The notes under the pieces are model-generated. The model had not been told where the DNA came from, made no database searches, and saw nothing but the letters and a program-made list of their open reading frames with translations. Position numbers and translations under genes: made by a program. A stretch of 64,000 nucleotides of DNA, from positions 868,001 through 932,000 of the forward strand of contig CAWGOF010000003.1 in assembly GCA_963824225.1 (NCBI GenBank). The letters are read 5' to 3'. The stretch's first letter is position 1, and each line of letters starts with the position of its first letter. This stretch comes from CAWGOF01 sp963824225. Lineage in GTDB: Bacteria > Acidobacteriota > Polarisedimenticolia > Polarisedimenticolales > Polarisedimenticolaceae. This document shows positions 53,918-62,122 of the stretch, one piece after another.

Positions 53918-55756
53918 CTACCGCTGAATCTGGAGCAGGCGGTCGACGGCGGGAACCTCAAACGTAGTCGTCTGGCCGTCGGGCCAGATGACGCGGGCCG
54001 CATCGACGCGGTCCGCCTTCCCCAGACCGAACGTCACGGGGAGCTCGACCTGCGAGAGATAGCTGCGCGTCGGCATCACCTGCCGGCGCTGCCGCCCGCC
54101 CGCGGCCTCGATCTCGACCCATGCGCCGATCGCGTCGCGATTCGCTCCCGGGCCGGTGAGCTTCACGCGGAGCCAGTGGTGCCCGAGCGCCTGATCGTTG
54201 CGCAGCAGCTTCGCCGGTCCGCCGACCTCGACCAGCACCACGTCGAGGTCGCCGTCGGCGTCGAGGTCGGCGTAGGCCGCACCGCGCCCGACGATCGGCT
54301 CGGCCAGCGCACCCGTGCGCTCGCGCGGCACCTCGACGTAGCAGCTGCGCGCCGATGGCCCGGCGTTCCAGAACAGCTGGGCCGGCTGACGATACGTCTG
54401 GCCCGCCTGGACCTCCGCGATCTCGTTCTCCAGGTGCCCGTTGGCCTCGAGCATGTCGAGGCGCCCGTCGAGGTCGTAGTCGAAGAAGAACAGGCCGAAC
54501 TTGAGGAACAGCCGGCTCGGCGCGCCGATCCCCTCGCCGATCGCCTCGTCCGTGAACTGCAGCCCGCCGGACTGCGCGACGAAGAACGAAGTCATCTCGT
54601 TCGCGAAGTTTCCGATCGCCACCGCGAGCTGGTCGTCGTTCCGGTAGTACGCCGCGTCGATCCCCATCGCACCGGTCGCGTTCCCCGCTGGGTCGAAGCC
54701 GACGCCCGACGTCGCCCCGATCTCCTCGAACGTCCCGTCGCCCTTGTTGTGGAACAGGAAGTTCTGCACCGTGTCGTTGGCCACGAACACGTCGGGTGCG
54801 CCGTCCCGATCGGTATCGGTGAACACGAGCGCGAGCGCCTTGCCCATCGGCGTGCGCGTCGCCGGGTTCAGCACGTGCAGGCCCGCGGCTTCGGACACGT
54901 CGGTGAACTTGCCCCCGCCGTCGTTGCGGTACAGGTACGACCAGGCGCCGCGGTAGCTCGTCGGCGGGCCGTACGCCCGATCGCGGCCGTTCAGCGTGAA
55001 GTTCAGCTCGACGTCGATCTCGCGCGACCACTGGACGTAGTTGCAGACGAACAGGTCGAGGTCGCCGTCGCGATCGGCGTCGAAGAACCCGGCGCTCGTG
55101 CTCCACGCGTCCGCGGCACCGGCCACGCCGGCGCGCGCGGTCACGTCCTCGAACCGTCCAGCGCGATTCTCGAACAGCCGGTTCGGCCCGAGCGCCGTGA
55201 CGAACAGGTCGACGTCGCCGTCCCCGTCGTAGTCCGCGACGGCCGCGCCCATGCCGTAGAGCTTCACGGCGAGCCCGGCCTCGGCGGTCACGTCGGCGAA
55301 CCGCCCGCCTCCATCGTTGCGATACAGCGCGAGCGAAGCGGGATCCCCGGGACGCTCGCGCCCGGGCCAGCGCGTCGAGCCGACGAACAGCAGGTCCGGA
55401 TCGCCGTCCCCGTCGTAGTCCAGGACCGCGACGCCCCCGCCCATCGTCTCGGGCAGCAGCTTCTCCCCGTCGGCGCCGTTCGCGTGGACGAAGCCGATCC
55501 CCGAATCGCGGGTGACATCGACGAACGATGCGCTCGGAGCGGCGTCGGCGACGGCGCGATCCGCGACGTCGCCGACCTCCTTGGCCACACTCGGCGCCGC
55601 CTGGGGACGCCGGGTCGCGACGAAGTAGGCCAGCACGCCGACGACCGCGAGGATCGAGATCACGATCAGCGAGCGGCGGAACGCGCGCCCGATGATCGCG
55701 TCGTCGGCCGGTACGCTGTCGTCGTCGTCGGGCCGAGGGTCAGGCTCACGGTGCAA
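53918..55756 (-). CDS. CRTAC1-like protein with ASPIC/UnbV domain and FG-GAP repeats (1)
   Basis: 612 residues. One N-terminal membrane helix (SLIVISILAVVGVLAYFVA), then FG-GAP/VCBS calcium-binding repeats (AVLDYDGDGDPDLLFVG, AAVADYDGDGDVDLFVT, AGFFDADRDGDLDLFV), a propeller-like body, and the C-terminal ASPIC/UnbV region (GANRDAIGAWVEIEAAGGRQ, RQVMPTRSYLSQVELPVTFG, VIWPDGQTTTFEVPA). TTG start with GGAGGTCG 6-9 nt upstream, overlapping the pentaheme cytochrome stop. UnbV-type proteins occur widely in Acidobacteria, Verrucomicrobia and relatives with cytochromes and sugar-binding systems; function is not established. Likely periplasmic, anchored. Confidence 0.9.
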   Translation of the reverse strand: MHREPDPRPDDDDSVPADDAIIGRAFRRSLIVISILAVVGVLAYFVATRRPQAAPSVAKEVGDVADRAVADAAPSASFVDVTRDSGIGFVHANGADGEKLLPETMGGGVAVLDYDGDGDPDLLFVGSTRWPGRERPGDPASLALYRNDGGGRFADVTAEAGLAVKLYGMGAAVADYDGDGDVDLFVTALGPNRLFENRAGRFEDVTARAGVAGAADAWSTSAGFFDADRDGDLDLFVCNYVQWSREIDVELNFTLNGRDRAYGPPTSYRGAWSYLYRNDGGGKFTDVSEAAGLHVLNPATRTPMGKALALVFTDTDRDGAPDVFVANDTVQNFLFHNKGDGTFEEIGATSGVGFDPAGNATGAMGIDAAYYRNDDQLAVAIGNFANEMTSFFVAQSGGLQFTDEAIGEGIGAPSRLFLKFGLFFFDYDLDGRLDMLEANGHLENEIAEVQAGQTYRQPAQLFWNAGPSARSCYVEVPRERTGALAEPIVGRGAAYADLDADGDLDVVLVEVGGPAKLLRNDQALGHHWLRVKLTGPGANRDAIGAWVEIEAAGGRQRRQVMPTRSYLSQVELPVTFGLGKADRVDAARVIWPDGQTTTFEVPAVDRLLQIQR

Positions 55757-58562
55757 CGGACGCGACCTCCTGCGTGCGGCGCCTCGGTGGGGAGGGCTCG
55801 GTGCGGCCGAGATCGTAGATCACGACCGCCTCGGCCGCACGGTCCGCCGCAGGGTAGCGCATCCGCGCCTGAGCGACCGCACGATCTCGCGCGTTGTCGT
55901 CCGGCTTGTACCGGGCGTGGAGCGCCACGTGCTCGGCGGCCCGCTTCGGGTCGCCCAGCTCGGGGTACACGAGCCCCAGGTTGTAGTGCGCGGTCAGGTT
56001 CTCCGAGTCGATCGTCAGCACCCGCTCCCACAGGTCGACCGCCCGCCGCAGCAGCGCCTCACGCGCCGCGCGGCGGTCGGTGCCCCGCTCCTGCTTGGCT
56101 CGCTCGAACAGCGTCAGACCCAGCTCGTTCAGCACGCGGTAGTCGCGCGAGAAGTCGAACCCGCGTCCTGCGGCCTGGGCGAACCCGCCGGCGAGGATCT
56201 GCTCGAAATCGCGGATCGCCTCGTCGAGCCGCGCGTTCTGCTTGTTGACCAGCCCGGACAGCCACAGCACCGTCCACTCGTAGGGCGGCGGATCGAACGC
56301 CACGGCGCGCCGCAGTGCTTCGGGCGCCTCGTGGCCCACGCGCCCGTCGCGCAGGTACACGCGGGCCAGGTTGAGCGGACCGTCTGGACGACCGAGCCGC
56401 TCGACCTCGCGGAACGCGTCCTCGGCCTGGCGCAGCTCGCCGCGCCCGGTCTTGAGCAGGAGCCCGATCCCGTAGTCGTTCCAGCGCTGCCACGGCTCGA
56501 TCGGCGACGCGGGGTTCGGGGCGTCGCCCGCCCGACCGGCGACGGGGAGCGTCACCCGGTCAGCGGCGATCGTCGTGATCGGCAGTCGATTCACGTAGTC
56601 CGGGCCGTAGACGTAGCGCAGGTACGTCGTGTCGAACTTGCGATACAGGAGCTTGGCCTCGATCGTGATCGGCCCCGGCACGTCGCGCGGGACGCGCAGC
56701 AGGTAGTGCACGACGTCCGCCGCGCCGGGCGGGATCTGGTGGTTGTACAGCGGGACGAAGATGCTCTCGGGGTTGCGCCGGTCGATGCGCTGGCCCTCGC
56801 GGTCGAGGACGAACGCGTTGACGAAGTGTGACCAGGGGTCGACCGCGCCATCCGCATCGCGCGCGCCGCTCTCGCCGATCACCCGGTCGCCCGCGCGGGC
56901 CACGAGCTCGACCCACACCTCGTTCGAGTCCGCCGTGCCCTCGGTGAACGGGTGGCCGAGCTTGAGCGTGCGCAAGACCGTCTCGAGCAGGTACGACTCG
57001 CCCGGGACGAGGGCCGGCACGTCGGGGCGCAGGGGCGCGATCAGCGCCCCGTCGATCGTGCCGCCGCGGCGCAGGCCGAACAGGTCGACACGCAGGACGC
57101 CGTCGAGGAACTTCTCGTGCTTGGCCACGACCGCGGCGGCGTCGGGCATGCCGACGAGCAGCGGGATCGCCGTGTTGGCCGCGGGGAACATGTGGTCGTG
57201 CACCTTCGGCTCGCCCGTCTCGTCCCGCGCTCGCGCTCCGAAATCCGCGGATGGGAACAGCGGCATGTGGCAGCCGTTGCAGTTCGGCTCGGCCTGCTTC
57301 GGATAGTAGAAGCTCGCCACGCCCGCGCCGACGCCGCTCAACAGGTACGAGTCGAAGTGGTTCTGGCCGCGCAGCCACTTGTAATCGTTCAGCTCGACCG
57401 GCAGGTGCACCTTGTGGCACGTGCCGCAGAACTCCGGCGTCTTGTGCAGCGGCTTGAGGAACGTCTTCTTGTGGAACCCGGGCTTGGCCTTGATCAGCTG
57501 CCGGTTGAGCCACTGCAGCGTGCGGCTCTCGCTCGTGGCGAACGGGTACGGGATCGGTGCATCGATCGTGTAGTCGGCGTTCCCACGGTTCGAGTTGACG
57601 TGCGTGATGCTGTGACACACGGCGCACGTGATCCCGGCGTGAGCGGTCGGGTCCTTCACGTCGTCGTACGCCGGATCGTTGAACTGGCCGCTGAAGAACG
57701 GCACCGGATCGTGGCACCCGGCGCAGAACCGCGCGCGGGCGACGTTGCCGTCCCGCTCCATCGAGTGCTTGCGCGTGTTGCGCACGCTGAACAGGTACGG
57801 CGGGTTGTTGAACGAGCTGAACCGGTGGACGCTCTGGCTCCACGCGGCGTGGATGTCGCCGTGGCACTCCTGGCAGTAGCCATCGTTCATCAGGCTCGCC
57901 GCCGGGATGAAGTCCCCGGTCAGCGTGCGCGAGAGCGACGGGAAGAAGTACTTGTCGCCCTCGGGGTTGCCCTCGACGTTCCACTTGCGCGGGTCCTGGG
58001 CCTGGATCGTCGCCAGGACCACGGCGAACACGACGGCGACGGTGGCCCAGCCCAGGCCGACGCGCCAGCGGATGCGCCGTCCGGCCAGGCGGTGCAGGAC
58101 GAACAGCCAGGCCACGACGAGCGGCGTCGTGATGTGGAGCCAGTACGCGATCGAGCGGATCGTGGGGTCCTTGACCACGATCACGTTCTCGATCCGCGTG
58201 AGCACGATCCCCGTGCCGAGGAGCACGAGCGCCGTCGTGAACAGCGCCAACCCGGCGCGCACGGCGCGGCGGTTCGGCCGGCGCCACGAGTTGCGCATGT
58301 GCACCAGGCCGAACACGACGACCGGGACGACGATCGCGAGACCGAGCGCCAGATGCAGCAGGAACATCTGCAGGTAGAACCAGTCCTGGTACACGCGGCC
58401 CGTCGTCGCCTCGAGCAGCGTGATCCCGCCGAGGTACGTCGAGTTCACTGCGAGCAGCGCGAACAGGCCGAGCACGACGAACAGCAGCTTGCGCAGCCGG
58501 GGTCCGACCGCGGGCACGTACTTCCGGCGCGGCGGCGGAGCGGGCGGCGTTTCGGGTGTCAC
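55746..58562 (-). CDS. Membrane-anchored pentahaem c-type cytochrome with TPR domain
   Basis: 938 residues. Five N-terminal membrane helices, then a multihaem domain with five CxxCH motifs: YCQECHGD (about residue 231), FCAGCHDP (279), TCAVCHSI (314), FCGTCHKV (379) and NCNGCHMP (427). The spacing and PEFCGTCHKVHLPVELNDYK resemble NrfA/HAO-type or octahaem-like cytochromes, but the count is five. The rest has a beta domain and TPR-like repeats (GPLNLARVYLRDGRVGHEAP, NLTAHYNLGLVYPELGDPKR). GTG start overlaps the stop of the upstream UnbV gene (GTGA), and its own stop overlaps the next UnbV gene. Electron-transfer role inferred; donor and acceptor unknown. Confidence 0.9.
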   Translation of the reverse strand: MTPETPPAPPPRRKYVPAVGPRLRKLLFVVLGLFALLAVNSTYLGGITLLEATTGRVYQDWFYLQMFLLHLALGLAIVVPVVVFGLVHMRNSWRRPNRRAVRAGLALFTTALVLLGTGIVLTRIENVIVVKDPTIRSIAYWLHITTPLVVAWLFVLHRLAGRRIRWRVGLGWATVAVVFAVVLATIQAQDPRKWNVEGNPEGDKYFFPSLSRTLTGDFIPAASLMNDGYCQECHGDIHAAWSQSVHRFSSFNNPPYLFSVRNTRKHSMERDGNVARARFCAGCHDPVPFFSGQFNDPAYDDVKDPTAHAGITCAVCHSITHVNSNRGNADYTIDAPIPYPFATSESRTLQWLNRQLIKAKPGFHKKTFLKPLHKTPEFCGTCHKVHLPVELNDYKWLRGQNHFDSYLLSGVGAGVASFYYPKQAEPNCNGCHMPLFPSADFGARARDETGEPKVHDHMFPAANTAIPLLVGMPDAAAVVAKHEKFLDGVLRVDLFGLRRGGTIDGALIAPLRPDVPALVPGESYLLETVLRTLKLGHPFTEGTADSNEVWVELVARAGDRVIGESGARDADGAVDPWSHFVNAFVLDREGQRIDRRNPESIFVPLYNHQIPPGAADVVHYLLRVPRDVPGPITIEAKLLYRKFDTTYLRYVYGPDYVNRLPITTIAADRVTLPVAGRAGDAPNPASPIEPWQRWNDYGIGLLLKTGRGELRQAEDAFREVERLGRPDGPLNLARVYLRDGRVGHEAPEALRRAVAFDPPPYEWTVLWLSGLVNKQNARLDEAIRDFEQILAGGFAQAAGRGFDFSRDYRVLNELGLTLFERAKQERGTDRRAAREALLRRAVDLWERVLTIDSENLTAHYNLGLVYPELGDPKRAAEHVALHARYKPDDNARDRAVAQARMRYPAADRAAEAVVIYDLGRTEPSPPRRRTQEVASVAP

Positions 58563-60789
58563 GGCCGGGCCGCCCGGCGCGGGCCGACCGCGAGCGGCTC
58601 GAGGTCCGCGCGACCCTCGCGGACCTCGTACATCCGGTCGAGCGCGACGTCGGCGAACGCTTGGACCTCGGCGCTACCGGGCCAGCGGATCTCGATCCGC
58701 CGGATGCGCTCGGCCGGACCGAGGCCGATCTCCTGGCGCAAGCTCGAGCCGCCGAAGCTCGAGCCTGAGGTCACGCTGGCGTGGATGTCGCGGACGGCGC
58801 CGGCCTGTTCGACCGTGATCCGGATCCGCGCGCCGATCGCCGCGCGGTTCGTGCGCGTGCCGACGAGCGCCAGCGTGATCCAGTGGTTCCCGTGGCCCGG
58901 GTTCTCGAACAGGGCGCTCGCGAACCTGTCCCCGGTGAACGCCCCGCCGACCTTGAGGAACACGTCCTGGTCGCCGTCGAGGTCGACGTCGCCGAACGCG
59001 ATCCCGTGACCCTTCTGCAGGTGACCGAAGCCGCCCGACGTCGTCACGTCCTGGAACACCTTGCCGCCGGCGTTGCGGAACATGCGGTTCGGGACGAGCG
59101 TGCGGAAGTCCGGGTTGCCCGTGCCGACGTAGAAATCGAGCCAGCCGTCGTTGTCCAGATCGCCGAAGTTGCAGCCCATCGTCGAGCAGGACCTGGTCGA
59201 CGTGCATCTCGCGGCTGACCTCGGTGAACGTGCCGTTGCCGCGGTTGCGGTACAGGCGCGGCTTCTCTCCGCGGTTCGGGAGCCCCAGGTAGTCCGCCGC
59301 GATGTCCCCGGGCGTCGCCACGTATCCCGAGACGAACAGGTCGAGCCAGCCGTCGTTGTCGTAGTCGAAGAACCACGTCGGAAACGGCTCGCGCGGCTCG
59401 CGCACGCCGGCGCGCTCGGCGACGTCGGTGAACCGCACGATCCCCGACGCGTCCTTGCCGTCGTTGTGGAACAGCCGGTTCGGGCCGTCGAGCGACAGGT
59501 CGGTGACGTACAGGTCCGGGCGACCGTCGTTGTCGTAGTCGCCCCACACGGCGCCCTTGATGAAGCCGACGACGGCGACCCCGGCCTCGCGGGCGACGTT
59601 CGTGAACGTGCCGTCCCGGTTGTTGTGCCACAGCTCGCACGGGTGCGGCGCCTGGCGGACCGTCGATTCGTTTCCCACGAACAGGTCGACCCACCCGTCG
59701 TTGTCGTAGTCGGCCCAGGCGCCGGCCTGCGTCGGATGGAACGACAGGAGCCCGGCCTCCTCGGTGACATCGTCGAACGTCCCGTCGCCGCGGTTGCGCA
59801 GGAGCGAGTTGGGGAGCCGGCCCTGCTCGCCGAGCCACGCGCCGCGCAGGACGAACACGTCGAGGTCGCCGTCGTTGTCGTAGTCCGCATGCACCGCGTT
59901 GAGCCCGCCGACGATGCCGGCAAGGCCGGCCGCAGCGCTCCGATCCTCGAACGTCCCGTCCCCGCGGTTGCGCAGGACGTGGAGCGGATCGCTGATGCCC
60001 CACGACGACAGGAACAGGTCGAGATACGCGTCGCCATCGAGATCGTCGAGAATCGCCGCACCCGCAAGTCCCGTCACGTCGACGCCCGCGCGCGTCGCGA
60101 CGTCGACGAACCGCTTGATGTCGTACTCGGACTCGAACGCGGTGGGCGGAATGAGCCACGCCGGTTTGACCTTCTCCGGATACTCGCCGAGCGTCATGTA
60201 GGCGACGTTCAGGAGCCAGCGCGCGGTCAGATCGAGCGGCTTCTCGGCGAGGATCCCCTCGAGCTGCGCGATCGCGGCGCGCGAGCCTCGGGTCTCGGAA
60301 TGCACCCCCGTGCCGCGGATCGGGAGCAGGCACGAATCGGTGCCGTGGTGCCGGATGCAGTTCTCCTGCTCGCCGAGCCGCAGATAGCCCACCGCGAGCT
60401 GCTCGCGCAGGCTCGAACAGGAACGTCGGGGGCAGCCCGGCCGGCGCTCGATCGCGCTCGTTCCACGTCTGCTGCAGGCGCGGCAACGCCTCGGCCGTCT
60501 GACCGACGTACAGCATCTCGATCGCCAGCGCGAGCTCGTAGCGCCACCGGTCCCCGGGCGCCGTGGGAACCGGGGCCGTCCGCAGCAGCGCCAGGCGCTC
60601 GGCGCTCGAGAACGGCGTCGGGGTGGCCTCGTTCTTCGCGGCGATCTCGGCGAGCCGGGCGACCATCCGGCGCGTCCCCTCGGAACGCGGCGCGCCCGGG
60701 GGCGGGGCGCTCGAGGCAAGGCTCGCCGCAACGGCGAGGCTCACCGCGCACAGGACCACCGTCGCGACGAGGCCTCGTCCCGCCCGCAT
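58559..60789 (-). CDS. CRTAC1-like protein with TPR and ASPIC/UnbV domains (2), two frameshifts
   Basis: About 740 residues after removing single extra bases near 60411 and 59181. ATG 60789 with GGAGGTAGG upstream. Signal peptide RGLVATVVLCAVSLAVAASL; TPR-like region with LAIEMLYVGQTAEALPRLQQ and LREQLAVGYLRLGEQENC; many FG-GAP units (AAILDDLDGDAYLDLFLSSW, ADYDNDGDLDVFVLRG, GDYDNDGRPDLYVTDL); UnbV end TRTNRAAIGARIRITVEQAG, SGSSFGGSSLRQEIGLGPAE and RRIEIRWPGSAEVQ. Its stop overlaps the pentahaem cytochrome start. It is first in the UnbV-cytochrome-UnbV cassette. Both breaks fit the +1 insertion pattern seen elsewhere, so the protein is probably intact in the cell. Confidence 0.86.
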
Positions 60790-60945
60790 GCCTACCTCCG
60801 CGCTTCCGACACCGTGCAGGGGCAAACTCCGTACCGCCCGCTCGCTCGTCCCGGGCCCACGAAACCGGCGAATCCGGGCTCGACCGCGTCGCGGGCGGGT
60901 CATAGGGAATGCGGGCCGCGCATAGGACCTCAGAGTACGACCGGA

Positions 60946-61938
60946 CTACCTGCCGAGCTCGACGAGCGCGAGCCCGAACGCCACGCCGTTGTACACGACG
61001 TGGGCCGCGATCGGTGCCGCGAGCGTGGCGGTGCGGCGGCACGACCAGGCGAACAGCAAGCCCACCACGAAATACACGACGATGCCGGACCAGTTGAAGT
61101 GGATCAGGCTGAAGCACGCGGCGGAGAGCGGGAAGGCGATGCGCCCCCCCGCGTGCTCGTTCAAGAACCGGAACAGGTACCCGCGGAAGAAGATCTCTTC
61201 GGCGCACGGGGCGAGGATGACGATCCACGGCAGGAGGCGGAGCGCGATCCCGTCCTCACGCAGGAGCTCCACGAGCCACGCCTGCTCCTGGATGTCGAGG
61301 CCGATCGCTTTTTGGATCAGCCCGATCGCCGCCGATGCGAAAAACCCGAGGAGACCGACGCCGGCGCCGAACGCCACGGCGCGCGGGACGGCGGTCGACA
61401 GACGGTCGATTCGCCGCGGAACGCGGAGCGCGATGAACACGGCGCCGAAGGCCAGGAACACGACCGACTGGGCGCCGAGGAGCAGGGCCGGGTGCTCGAC
61501 CAGAATGACCTGCGGGTCGGCCTCGGGCCAGCTCGTCACGCGAAACGGCGGCGTCTCGTAGCCGGCCTCGCGGAGCGCGCGGTGCAGGGCCGGCCCGATC
61601 GCATCGGTCGATTCGAGATGGCCGAGCACGAGACGTCGGGCCTCGGCCGGGCCTTCGATGCGCACGTCGTCCGTCACGCCGAGCGCGCGCACACGCGCGA
61701 CGAGCTCCGCGGGGCCGAGCGCGTCTTGGCCCTCGACGGCCACGAGATCGAACGTCGCCGTTTCCATCCGCGGCGCGAGCACGAGGATGAGCGCCGCGCC
61801 GACGACGAGGATCGCGGCCATGCACGCGGCGAGCACCGCGAGCGCTTCGCCCGTCGCGCGCCACGGCGTCCTGTCGGGGCGGTTGCTGGCGTCGGTGGGC
61901 GGTACGGCTGGCTCGATTCTTACAATTCCTAGCAGCAT
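60946..61938 (-). CDS. CPBP family intramembrane metalloprotease (CAAX/Rce1-like)
   Basis: 330 residues. N-terminal helix, then a soluble loop of about 110 residues (VAVEGQDALGPAELVARVRA and onwards), then seven or so helices. The catalytic motifs of the Rce1/CPBP group are in the C-terminal part: APCAEEIFFRGYLFRFL (EExxxR), CFSLIHFNWSG, and AAPIAAHVVYNGVAFGL with the last histidine and asparagine. In bacteria such proteins act in peptide export, immunity or membrane protein processing; the substrate is unknown. The ATG of the long frame (61938) has no clear ribosome site. Confidence 0.87.
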   Translation of the reverse strand: MLLGIVRIEPAVPPTDASNRPDRTPWRATGEALAVLAACMAAILVVGAALILVLAPRMETATFDLVAVEGQDALGPAELVARVRALGVTDDVRIEGPAEARRLVLGHLESTDAIGPALHRALREAGYETPPFRVTSWPEADPQVILVEHPALLLGAQSVVFLAFGAVFIALRVPRRIDRLSTAVPRAVAFGAGVGLLGFFASAAIGLIQKAIGLDIQEQAWLVELLREDGIALRLLPWIVILAPCAEEIFFRGYLFRFLNEHAGGRIAFPLSAACFSLIHFNWSGIVVYFVVGLLFAWSCRRTATLAAPIAAHVVYNGVAFGLALVELGR

Positions 61939-62054
61939 TCTCTCAGCGGGTTGCCTCGCGTCGTCTGGGAACTACATTGGGACTCGCATACCTTACTGCT
62001 TGTCCGCAAGGTGCATACGACATCCATTACCCCCCAGTGTGGTGTCGTGGCCAA

Positions 62055-62087
62055 AGGGCGTTCGGCGGCAGGTCCGCCGGACGCCCT
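62055..62087 (+). promoter_or_regulatory. Hairpin in the aconitase leader
   Basis: AGGGCGTTCGGCGG, loop CAGGT, CCGCCGGACGCCCT: a 14-bp stem with one G.T wobble, followed by GATTCTT. It lies 36 nt before the aconitase ATG. It may be a terminator for an upstream transcript or an attenuator in the leader; the T run is short. Confidence 0.45.
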
Positions 62088-62122
62088 GATTCTTCCCCGC
62101 GGATTCCCTATCATGGGCCTCG

